64,000 nt of DNA from Nocardia nova NBRC 15556 (lineage in GTDB: Bacteria > Actinomycetota > Actinomycetes > Mycobacteriales > Mycobacteriaceae), in assembly GCF_001613005.1 (NCBI RefSeq), contig NZ_BDBN01000001.1, forward strand, positions 62,001 through 126,000, given 5' to 3'. Below are positions 33,555-41,150 of the stretch, piece after piece. Each line of letters begins with the position of its first letter. Within the stretch, counting starts at the first letter, position 1. The notes below the pieces were generated by a model that was given only the letters and a program-made list of their open reading frames with translations, did no database searches and had not been told where the DNA came from. Made by a program: the position numbers and the translations under genes.

Positions 33555-34955
33555 TTAGGTTGCGGCAGCGTCGGTAAGGGGTAGGTAAGCGATGATCTCG
33601 CGGACTGCGCGCTCCGCCGCGCGGACGGCGCCTTCGAGGTAGCCCTCGAACTCGGGTGCGGTCTCGGTGCCGGCCCAGTGGACTCGGTCGACCGGCGCGG
33701 TGGCGGCGTCGGTGTATCGCGTCAGGACGCCGGGGGTGCGACTGCTGACACAGCCCGAGATCCAGGGGTCGTCGATCCAGCGCTGTTCGAGAATTCGGAT
33801 GGGTTTCGCGGCGGCGGGGCCGAAGAGTTGCACCAGATCCTCGACTAGCGCCGTGTGCCGAGTCTGCTCGTTATCGAGCGCCGTGGCGGGCCAGGTCAGA
33901 CCGGGCCCTCTGCTGCTGGTGCCGACGAACGTCAGAAGCACACCGAGGCCGGCGTCCTCGGGTGAACTGTCGACCACGAAGTGAGCGACCGGCAAGTCGG
34001 TGAGCGCAGTCCCGTTGAGGCCGCGTTCACGCCAGAACGGTGTCGGGTAGACGGCGAAGATCTTGTTCTCGGTGCCGTTGTGCCAGGAGCGCTGCAATGC
34101 GGCACGGCGGGTGGGCAGGCCGGGGGTGAAGGTGATGCGCCCGACGTCGGCGGGGGTCATTGCGACGATTACGCGTTGACAACTGATCGTCGCGCGGGCG
34201 GACTCGACGGTGACGCCGTGGGAGTCCTGTCTGATCGCGGACACCGGCGAGTCCAGGAGGACGCGGCTGCCCAGGCGCCGCGCCAGCTCGAGTGAAATCG
34301 CCTGCGCCCCGCCGGTGATGCGGGTCTCCTGGGCTCCGTCCGTTGTGTTGATCATGTAGTCGAGACCACCGGACGTTCGGATCTGGTGCAGCGCCTTGAG
34401 CAGCGAGATGCGGTGCGGGTCGTCGGCGTACATCGTGGTGAAGCACAGTGTGAGGAGCTCTCGCGATTGCTTGACGCGGGAATTCACATCCAGCCACCGG
34501 CCCAGGGTCTGGCCGTCCCAGATGTCGGCACGGTCGGCGTCCCACGGCGCGTCCACGGGAACCGTGCGCGCCATCCGCTCGAGCCGCAACGCGGCCTGTC
34601 CGAAGTCGGCCATCGCACATATCCCGAGCGGTGGGACGGTGCCCTCGAATGTGGACTGCCGGCCGTTGCGGCGGTAGATGGTGCGGCCTGCGGTGTAGGT
34701 GTCGAATGTGGTGATGCCGAGTTCGTCGAGCAGGCTGATCATGCGGGCGTGCTTGCCCCCGATCCACTGCCCGCCGCCGTCCACGACGACTCCGGATGCT
34801 GCCTCGAGGTTTACCGTGCGGCCACCGACACGGTGGCTTGCTTCGAGGACTACCACGGAACGGCCCTGTTGCTCGAGTCGGTGCGCCGCGGTGAGACCGG
34901 ACAGGCCTGCGCCGATCACGACCACCTCCGGTGCAGGGTGCCCCAGCTCAGTCAC
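33555..34955 (-). CDS. Flavin monoamine oxidase family protein
   Basis: A 466-residue flavoprotein. The FAD fingerprint is VVVIGAGLSGLTAAHRL with VLEASHRVGGRT, the covalent/active-site neighbourhood includes GGQWIGGKHARM, and the C-terminal FAD motif is VHWAGTETAPEFEGYLEGAV. It is in the MAO/putrescine-oxidase/cyclohexylamine-oxidase superfamily: it oxidises a C-N bond to an imine that hydrolyses to ketone or aldehyde plus ammonia and H2O2. GTG start with GGAGG 6 bases upstream; it overlaps the ammonia-lyase-like gene by 8 bases. It is the last gene of the BVMO operon, which suggests it supplies the ketone. Confidence 0.85.
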   Translation of the reverse strand: MTELGHPAPEVVVIGAGLSGLTAAHRLEQQGRSVVVLEASHRVGGRTVNLEAASGVVVDGGGQWIGGKHARMISLLDELGITTFDTYTAGRTIYRRNGRQSTFEGTVPPLGICAMADFGQAALRLERMARTVPVDAPWDADRADIWDGQTLGRWLDVNSRVKQSRELLTLCFTTMYADDPHRISLLKALHQIRTSGGLDYMINTTDGAQETRITGGAQAISLELARRLGSRVLLDSPVSAIRQDSHGVTVESARATISCQRVIVAMTPADVGRITFTPGLPTRRAALQRSWHNGTENKIFAVYPTPFWRERGLNGTALTDLPVAHFVVDSSPEDAGLGVLLTFVGTSSRGPGLTWPATALDNEQTRHTALVEDLVQLFGPAAAKPIRILEQRWIDDPWISGCVSSRTPGVLTRYTDAATAPVDRVHWAGTETAPEFEGYLEGAVRAAERAVREIIAYLPLTDAAAT

Positions 34956-35340
34956 GAGAGCCTCCGAATTCGATCGAGGTGTCCGCAGGAATGACGCCGG
35001 TTCCGCGAGCGCGGGTGGCGACGATGGGGTTGTCGAGGACCTCGGCTCGGCCGGTCTCGTCGAGCGAGCGGCAGATGATGCGGAGTTCGAACTCGACCGT
35101 TCGACTTCGTGTTCCCTTGGCCGCGAGACGTGCCTCGATCTCGATGACGTCGCCGCCGCGGATCGGAGCGAGGAACTCGACCGAGGAATAGCCGGCGAAG
35201 AGACTTTCGTGGCCGTCTCCGACGATCGCGAGGTGTGTCCCGGCGTCTCCGAACAGTTTCAGGCTGTACGCGCCGTCGACGAGACCGCCCGCGTAGTGGG
35301 CATCCGAGTAGGCGACGTACCGCTGGTGGACGACCTTCAT
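34948..35340 (-). CDS. 3-Aminobutyryl-CoA ammonia-lyase-like hot-dog protein
   Basis: A 130-residue protein matching the small hot-dog ammonia-lyase known from lysine fermentation (Kal, EC 4.3.1.14). It has YVAYSDAHYAGGLVDGAYSL, LFGDAGTHLAI, SSVEFLAPIRGGDVIEIEAR, SRTVEFELR and a closing VATRARGTGVIPAD. The known enzyme eliminates ammonia from L-3-aminobutyryl-CoA to crotonyl-CoA. Here it sits between a BVMO (ATGA overlap) and an amine oxidase, so it may act on another beta-aminoacyl-CoA made in this pathway. The family call is from remembered motif order. Confidence 0.7.
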   Translation of the reverse strand: MKVVHQRYVAYSDAHYAGGLVDGAYSLKLFGDAGTHLAIVGDGHESLFAGYSSVEFLAPIRGGDVIEIEARLAAKGTRSRTVEFELRIICRSLDETGRAEVLDNPIVATRARGTGVIPADTSIEFGGSRD

Positions 35341-37064
35341 CCGCCGACGACGGTGGCGGCGTCCGCGTACACCTCCTCGTGCGCCGTCGCTGCCTTCGTT
35401 TCCTCGATCGTCTCGGCGATGCGCACGATTTGAGATTCGGCAGCCCGTCCGTCGAGGGCGATGCCGGGATAGCCGAGACGTGCGAGCTCCTCGCACATCC
35501 GGCGATACCGGCCGACGCCACCTACATAGCCCATGAATGTCGACGGCTTGCCGGTCACGTTGGATCCGCGGTACCAGGATTCGGTGGTGGCGTAGAGCGT
35601 CTGGTTGACGGTGAACTCTGTGATGTCCACCCAGTCGTCCTGCGCCTGCACAGTGGCTTCGATGACCTCGTGGCCTTGGGCCCGAGCGTGGGCGATCAGG
35701 TCGGTGATCCAGTCGGTTGCCTGCTCGATCGTGGCGACGACGTTGCTTGCGAGTGCGGGGCTCTGGGGGCCGGCGATCATGAAGAAGTTCGGGAATCCGG
35801 CGGTCATGATGCCGAGGTAAGTGCGGACGCCCTCGCTCCAGGCCTCCTGAAGCGTGCCGGTGTCGGGCGTTGTGACGTTGAGCCCGAAGAGCGGGCCGGT
35901 GAAGGCGTCGAACCCGATTGCCAGGACGATGGCGTCGACCTCGTGGGAATCGGACTCTGTGACGATGCTGTCTGCGGTCATCGTGGTGATGGGATTGCCG
36001 CGAAGCGAGACGAGCGAGACATTCGGTCGGTTGAAGGTCTCGTAGTAGTCGGTGCCGAAGCAGCTGCGTTTGGCGCCGAGCGGGTGGTACCTGGGTTCGA
36101 GCAGGGACGCGGTGTGTGGATCACGTACGATCTCATGGATCTTGCCGCGGCAGAATTCTGCCGCGGTCTCGTTGGCCTTCTTGTCGAAGAGGAGATCGGC
36201 GAACTCCGCCCCGACGCCGAAGAAGCCACTGCGCACATAGGCCTCCTCGTAGCGCCGCCGGCGCTCGTCGTCGGAGACGTCGTAGGCGTTGTCGGTCACC
36301 ACGCGGTCCGGGATCCCGCCCAGGGAGTACTTGCACTTCTGACGGAGCTCCGGATAGATGCGCTTGATCTCGTCCATGGTCTCCGGCGACAGCGTGGAGT
36401 TGCGGGCGGGGAAGACATAGTTGGGGGTGCGCTGGAAGACGGTGACGTGCTCGGCCACCTCGGCGATGAGCGGAATGCACTGCACGCCCGACGATCCGGT
36501 GCCGATCACGGCGACTCGCTTGCCCGCCAAGTCGTCCAGTGAGATGTTCCACCTGCTGGTCGACACCGTCAGGCCGGCGAACTTGTCGAGGCCGGGTACG
36601 TCGACGTCCTTCGGCGTCGAGAGGCCACCCGAGGCCGCAAGGAGGTAGCGGCCGCGACGGGTGTCGCCCGCGTCCAGGGTCAGCTCCCACACCTTCTCGT
36701 CCGGGAGCCAGTTCGCCGCGACGACCGTGCTGTCGAACTGGAAGCAGGGGCGCAGGTCGAACCGGTCGGCCACGTGATTGATGTAGCTCAGGATCTCCGC
36801 CTGCGGTGCGAAGCGTTCGGTCCAGGTCCATTCCTGCTGGAGTTCGGCGCTGAACGAATACGAGTAATAGATGCTTTCGACATCGCAGCGGGCACCGGGA
36901 TAGGTGTTCCAGAACCAGGTTCCTCCGACGTCCGGAGCCTTCTCGAAACCGGCGAACGTCAAGCCCTGCTCGCGAGCCTTGTAGGCCGCGTACAAGCCGG
37001 AGAAGCCGGCACCGACGCACAGGACGTCGACAACAGGGTTGGGGGGAGTCGTGGGGTGAGTCAT
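35337..37064 (-). CDS. Baeyer-Villiger monooxygenase (cyclohexanone/cyclopentanone type) with atypical fingerprint
   Basis: A 575-residue class B flavoprotein with FAD motif CVGAGFSGLYAAYKA, the type I BVMO signature GGTWFWNTYPGARCDVES, and NADPH motif VAVIGTGSSGVQ. The BVMO fingerprint (FxGxxxHxxxW-P/D) reads FAGLTVSTSRWN, with Ser replacing His and Asn replacing Pro/Asp. It should insert oxygen beside a ketone to give an ester or lactone. It heads the operon with the ammonia-lyase-like and amine oxidase genes, and its promoter carries the shared TetR-type operator. Confidence 0.88.
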   Translation of the reverse strand: MTHPTTPPNPVVDVLCVGAGFSGLYAAYKAREQGLTFAGFEKAPDVGGTWFWNTYPGARCDVESIYYSYSFSAELQQEWTWTERFAPQAEILSYINHVADRFDLRPCFQFDSTVVAANWLPDEKVWELTLDAGDTRRGRYLLAASGGLSTPKDVDVPGLDKFAGLTVSTSRWNISLDDLAGKRVAVIGTGSSGVQCIPLIAEVAEHVTVFQRTPNYVFPARNSTLSPETMDEIKRIYPELRQKCKYSLGGIPDRVVTDNAYDVSDDERRRRYEEAYVRSGFFGVGAEFADLLFDKKANETAAEFCRGKIHEIVRDPHTASLLEPRYHPLGAKRSCFGTDYYETFNRPNVSLVSLRGNPITTMTADSIVTESDSHEVDAIVLAIGFDAFTGPLFGLNVTTPDTGTLQEAWSEGVRTYLGIMTAGFPNFFMIAGPQSPALASNVVATIEQATDWITDLIAHARAQGHEVIEATVQAQDDWVDITEFTVNQTLYATTESWYRGSNVTGKPSTFMGYVGGVGRYRRMCEELARLGYPGIALDGRAAESQIVRIAETIEETKAATAHEEVYADAATVVGG

Positions 37065-37104
37065 GTTTTCTGCCTTCGCGGGGGTCGGAGGTCGCGCGGA
37101 ATTA

Positions 37105-37148
37105 GTTAGTCAAAGATTTAAGTCGATCATTTAAATCGAATGACTAAC
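37105..37148. promoter_or_regulatory. Nested palindromic operator upstream of the BVMO operon
   Basis: Outer arms GTTAGTCA (37105-37112) and TGACTAAC (37141-37148) are a perfect inverted repeat. Inner arms GATTTAA (37115-37121) and TTAAATC (37131-37137) are another, nearly concentric. It begins 40 bases upstream of the BVMO start and resembles two overlapping copies of the TTAGTCA-N15-TGACTAA site found at 38245 and 48621. Confidence 0.75.
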
Positions 37149-37173
37149 AAGGTAAGTGTCGGAGTCACGGGCG

Positions 37174-38178
37174 TCAATGCCTGGTCTGCGGTTCCGTGGT
37201 CGGCAGGTTGTGGCGGGTGGCCGATGTGCTGCGGAGATGGCGGACTACGTCGTCGATCGCGGTGTCGGTCTGGCTGAAGACTCCGACCTCGGCGAAGAAT
37301 CCGTGGAAGACACCCGCGTGACGTACCAGCGTGACCGGCACGCCGTCGCGCCGCAGCCGCTCGGCATAGGCTTCGGCGTCGTCGCGCAGGGGGTCGACCT
37401 CGGCGGTGAGGACCAGGGCCGGCGGCAGGTCGCGCAACGACGGAGCCTTCATGGGTGCCGCGTACTGGTCGACTGTTCCGCGGGCCGTCCCGACGTACTG
37501 TTCCCAGAGCCAGCGTGCGTCCGCGGTCGTCAGCAGGGGTGCATCGGCGAACTCCGTCCAGGACGGCGCGGCGAAGCTGTCGTCGACTGCCGGGTAGATG
37601 AGGACCTGAGCCGCGGGTAGTGGGAGGCCGCGGTCTCGAAGGTGCAGGCAGACCGCGGCGGCAAGGTTGCCGCCCGCGGAGTCGCCCCCGACGGCGATCC
37701 TCGTCGCGTCGATGCCCAATTCATCGGCTGACCCGCGGATCCACGTGAGCGCGTCGAGTGAGTCCTCGAGCGGTGCGGGGTAGGGATGCTCGGGTGCCAG
37801 CCGGTACTCCAGGGAAACGACGTCCCATCCGGACTTGGCGGCGATGGCGCGGCAGACCTCGTCCACGCCGTCGAGGGTTCCGAGGACGAATCCGCCGCCG
37901 TGGAGATAGAGCAGGACCGGTCGCGGCGTGGTGTCTCGCTCTATCGGGGCGTGGTAGCGACGAGCGAGAAGCTCACCGGCGCGTGTCGGCACCGCGACGG
38001 CGTCCACTCGGTCGAGCGGCGTGCGGGGGGTGTCGGCGGGCGCGCTCGCCAGCAACGTCCGCGCCGTCTGGGCGCCGAGTTCGCGGACGGGGGTCGGCAT
38101 CGCCGCGGCAACGGCGTGCGCCACGAGTAGTGCGCGATCGTCGAGTCGCCCCCAGCACGGGGGGATCTGCTCGGTCAT
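37174..38178 (-). CDS. Alpha/beta hydrolase of the hormone-sensitive-lipase family
   Basis: A 334-residue esterase. The HSL signature LLYLHGGGFVLGTLDG (oxyanion hole) is followed by the nucleophile in IAVGGDSAGGNLAAAV (GDSAGG), then the acid in TAEVDPLRDDAEAYAERL and the His in RHAGVFHGFF. Placement next to a BVMO suggests it hydrolyses the ester or lactone product. AAAGG lies upstream of the ATG. It is transcribed from the divergent region that carries the operator at 38245. Confidence 0.88.
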   Translation of the reverse strand: MTEQIPPCWGRLDDRALLVAHAVAAAMPTPVRELGAQTARTLLASAPADTPRTPLDRVDAVAVPTRAGELLARRYHAPIERDTTPRPVLLYLHGGGFVLGTLDGVDEVCRAIAAKSGWDVVSLEYRLAPEHPYPAPLEDSLDALTWIRGSADELGIDATRIAVGGDSAGGNLAAAVCLHLRDRGLPLPAAQVLIYPAVDDSFAAPSWTEFADAPLLTTADARWLWEQYVGTARGTVDQYAAPMKAPSLRDLPPALVLTAEVDPLRDDAEAYAERLRRDGVPVTLVRHAGVFHGFFAEVGVFSQTDTAIDDVVRHLRSTSATRHNLPTTEPQTRH

Positions 38179-38244
38179 GGATGTGCCTTTCTGCGGTGCC
38201 GACGAGAGCGGGTGTTGACACGGTGTGACGCGTGCCTCACTATC

Positions 38245-38273
38245 TTAGTCACACGTTTTAAATGGATGACTAA
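38245..38273. promoter_or_regulatory. TTAGTCA-N15-TGACTAA operator in the divergent hydrolase/SCP2 promoter
   Basis: A 29-bp site with perfect 7-bp arms, TTAGTCA at 38245-38251 and TGACTAA at 38267-38273, and an AT-rich centre with TTTTAAAT. It lies between the hydrolase start (38178, minus) and the SCP2-like start (38343, plus), so one site can control both operons. It is the clearest example of the motif shared with 37105 and 48621. Confidence 0.8.
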
Positions 38274-38342
38274 CTTGTGCATCCGCGAGTGCTCACCCCA
38301 TCCCGAACACGTGATGCGGAGGAGAGTTGAAAGGACCGAAGA

Positions 38343-38993
38343 ATGATCAGAGCGAAGCGAGCGGCGGATGACGTCGCTGGGGTACCGGTCAGGATCGAGG
38401 ACGATGGGAGCCCGATCGTCCGGCTGATCGGTCGTACGCTGCGCGACTCGGTCCGCGCCGGCTACGCGAAGAACGAACTCACCCGAACAGCTGGGGTTGT
38501 CGCGGTGAAGTCGCACGACACACCGCAGGCTGCGACGATTACTTTCGGTCTCACGGGCATCGACGTCTCCGGCGGTGTGCTGGTCGAGCCCGACGCGGTC
38601 GTGACGGTCGATCTGAATGGCCGGTTTGCCCCCACTACGGAGGCCGTCGGCGACACCGACCTCGCTGCTGGTGTCCTGCATGCGCTCACCCCGCCTCTTC
38701 CCACATGGCGTGAGGGGGCTCAGCGGTTCTGGAAGCTCACCCGGTCGCTCCCCGGTATGCCCGAGAAGCTGATCGTGGTGACCGAAGGGCCGGACGGACT
38801 GGAGCAGATCGTCCTCGGCGACGGCGCCTCGACCTATGTGATCGCCTCTGCCCCCGATTACCTCGCCGGCATCTTCTCCGGGGCTGATGATCTCGTCGCC
38901 GTCCTGTCCGCCGGCGCGCTCGGCCTGCAGGGCACCATGTCGCAGCTGGCGGTCATGGCGGGCGCCTCGTGGAAGGTTCGTTACGATGTCTGA
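38343..38993 (+). CDS. SCP2 sterol-transfer-like protein
   Basis: A 216-residue protein. The central part (ATITFGLTGIDVSGGVLVEPDAVVTVDLNGRF) has the beta-strand pattern of SCP2-type hydrophobic-ligand proteins, and the C-terminus (EQIVLGDGASTYVIASAPDYLAGIFSGADDLVAVLSAG) matches the SCP2 closing helix-strand region. It may bind or present a hydrophobic substrate or CoA ester. It is first in the plus-strand catabolic operon and overlaps the ligase gene by 8 bases. Confidence 0.6.
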   Translation: MIRAKRAADDVAGVPVRIEDDGSPIVRLIGRTLRDSVRAGYAKNELTRTAGVVAVKSHDTPQAATITFGLTGIDVSGGVLVEPDAVVTVDLNGRFAPTTEAVGDTDLAAGVLHALTPPLPTWREGAQRFWKLTRSLPGMPEKLIVVTEGPDGLEQIVLGDGASTYVIASAPDYLAGIFSGADDLVAVLSAGALGLQGTMSQLAVMAGASWKVRYDV

Positions 38994-40341
38994 TTTCGTC
39001 GCGACCACGGGATCCCCTGTCCGGGCCGTCCGCCTCGAGTCGACGAATCCCGAGGGCTGCTTCCTCGGCAAGGTGGTGTCGCCGGCCAAATTCGAGTCCG
39101 GCAAGAACGTCGGATTCCCCCACGCGGACCTGCTGTTCGGTCTCGATCTGGGCAACGTCCCGGTCTTCGGCGCACCGTTCCCGTCGTGGCGCGGCCATCT
39201 CGACGACGTCTACATGCGTCCCGACCTGTCGACCCGGGTGCAGTGGAAGCCTGGCTTGGACTCGGTGATCGGCGACTATTGGCTCAAGGACGGCACGCCG
39301 GTGCCGCTGTGCCCGCGCAACATGGTGAAGCGGATGATGAGCCGCCTCGCCGAGCACGGGTATTCGGCGACTGTCGCGGTCGAGATCGAGGCGACCGTCT
39401 TCGAGGAGTCGATTCACCAGGCGCGTGCTCGTGGGTACCGCGACCTGTCCCCACTCGGCGGTTGCGCAGGTACGGCGTACCACCATGGGAAGTCGAAGGA
39501 CTGGGTCGAGTACATGACCGCGGTGACCGATCGGCTCGACGAGGTCGGCATCGTGTGGGACGCCTGGAACGACGAGGACGCGGCCGGCCAGATCGAGCTC
39601 AACATCGCGATGGGCGATCCGATCAAGGTCGGCGACGACTGGGCCCGGACCCGCCAGATCATGCGGGAGGTCGCGTTCGACCTGGGCCGCAGCGTGACCT
39701 TCATGGCCAAGCCCACCGCCGGTTACGGCCAGGCATCCCACATCAACCTCTCGCTGCGGCGTGACGGTGCCAACGCGTTCTACGCCGAGGACGGGCCGTC
39801 CGAGACCATGCTGCACGCTATCGGCGGACTGTTGGCGACCATCGAAGGAAACACCTCGATCGTGTTGCCGCAGATCACCTCGTACCGTCGATTGGTCGAC
39901 CTCAGCGGTCCGCCGGTCACGATCAGCTGGGGGATCAGCAACAAGACCGCCGCGGTGCGCGCGGTCGTCGGGCACCCCGCGTACTCGCGACTCGAATATC
40001 GCCTACCCGGGGCGGACGCGAACCTCTACCTCGCGCTCGCGGGCGTGCTGGCAGGCGTGATCGCCGGCCTGGAGCAGAAGATCGAACCGCCGGAGCCGGT
40101 CACCGACATGGCCTGGTGTCTGCCACCGGGCCTGGGCATCGAACGGATTCCGAACACCATCACCAAGGCTGCCGCAGCCCTGCACGCCGATGCGAACCTG
40201 CGCGAGATCCTGGGCGACGAGTTCGTGGACTACTGGGTCGCCTCGCGCAGGTGGGAGTGGCTGTCCTTCCACACGATGGGCGGTGATCCGTTCGCCGAAC
40301 TCTCCGAATGGGAATCGGCCCGCTACTTCGAGCTGCCGTGA
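38986..40341 (+). CDS. Glutamine synthetase-like gamma-glutamylamide ligase (PuuA/GlnA-type III-like)
   Basis: A 451-residue glutamine-synthetase-fold enzyme. It shows the metal-binding VAVEIEATVFEE, the HIN motif in YGQASHINLSLRRDG, and the Arg/Glu site YSRLEYRLPGADANLYLALA. Such proteins (PuuA, IpuC, TdnQ) attach glutamate to an amine using ATP. The amine here is unknown. It is preceded by the SCP2-like gene (8-base overlap) and followed by a gamma-glutamyl hydrolase (GTGA overlap). ALDH and PuuB-like genes complete a Puu-type set in this island. Confidence 0.85.
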   Translation: MSDFVATTGSPVRAVRLESTNPEGCFLGKVVSPAKFESGKNVGFPHADLLFGLDLGNVPVFGAPFPSWRGHLDDVYMRPDLSTRVQWKPGLDSVIGDYWLKDGTPVPLCPRNMVKRMMSRLAEHGYSATVAVEIEATVFEESIHQARARGYRDLSPLGGCAGTAYHHGKSKDWVEYMTAVTDRLDEVGIVWDAWNDEDAAGQIELNIAMGDPIKVGDDWARTRQIMREVAFDLGRSVTFMAKPTAGYGQASHINLSLRRDGANAFYAEDGPSETMLHAIGGLLATIEGNTSIVLPQITSYRRLVDLSGPPVTISWGISNKTAAVRAVVGHPAYSRLEYRLPGADANLYLALAGVLAGVIAGLEQKIEPPEPVTDMAWCLPPGLGIERIPNTITKAAAALHADANLREILGDEFVDYWVASRRWEWLSFHTMGGDPFAELSEWESARYFELP

Positions 40342-41150
40342 GCGCGCGCGAGGAGCACCCCCCGTTGCGTCCGCTGATCGGCACCACCGGTCGGCGGATA
40401 CGGCTCTCCCTCATCGAGGGATCCGACGAGCGGTACGGGGATCGGTGCATGGACAGCTACATGTCCGACTTCGCGACGAGAATCGCTGCGGCCGGTGGAC
40501 TACCCGTCCACCTGTCCTACGACACCGACGCATCGGCGGTCTGCGAGTGGCTGTCCGCAGTGGTGATCAGCGGTGGCCAGGATGTCCATCCGGCGTACTG
40601 GGGCGGAGACGCGTCCGTGGTCCGCGACATCGACCCACGGACGAATCCGATGGTCCACGATCCGGAACGCGACGCGTACGAGGTCGCCCTGGTCCGGGCA
40701 GCCCTCGAACGAGGGATTCCGGTGCTGGGTGTCTGCCGCGGGATGCAGGTGCTGAACGTCGCTCTGGGGGGCACGTTGATCGCCGATCTCCCACCCGGCT
40801 CCGTAGCGCACCTGTCGCCCGAGTCCGCACCCACCGACGGGTCCGACGACCACGTCGTCGCATTCGAGCGTGGCTCGGTCGCCGCCGAGCTGTTCGGCGA
40901 CTTCGCGCGCACCAATTCCTGGCACCACCAGGCCGTCGACCGCTGCGGCGGTGGCTTGGTGGTGTCCGGACGGGCGAGCGACGGGGTCGTCGAGGCGATC
41001 GAGCTGCCGGATGCACCGGTCCTCGGCGTCCAGTGGCACCCGGAGTGGATGGTCCGCAGCGACCCCACGCTCACCTGGGTCGTCGACCAAGCCGCTCGGC
41101 AGCTGACAGATCACCGACACGCGGGGCAACGGCAGAGGAGCTACCAGTGA
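40338..41150 (+). CDS. Gamma-glutamyl amide/gamma-Glu-GABA hydrolase (PuuD-like, class I amidotransferase)
   Basis: A 270-residue peptidase C26-type protein. The nucleophile Cys is in IPVLGVCRGMQVLNVALGG, preceded by AVVISGGQDVHPAYW, and the catalytic His/Glu are in VLGVQWHPEW. PuuD-type enzymes release glutamate from gamma-glutamylated intermediates, so it is the logical reverse partner of the upstream ligase. GTG start overlaps the ligase stop; its own stop overlaps the CoA ligase start. Confidence 0.85.
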   Translation: MSAREEHPPLRPLIGTTGRRIRLSLIEGSDERYGDRCMDSYMSDFATRIAAAGGLPVHLSYDTDASAVCEWLSAVVISGGQDVHPAYWGGDASVVRDIDPRTNPMVHDPERDAYEVALVRAALERGIPVLGVCRGMQVLNVALGGTLIADLPPGSVAHLSPESAPTDGSDDHVVAFERGSVAAELFGDFARTNSWHHQAVDRCGGGLVVSGRASDGVVEAIELPDAPVLGVQWHPEWMVRSDPTLTWVVDQAARQLTDHRHAGQRQRSYQ

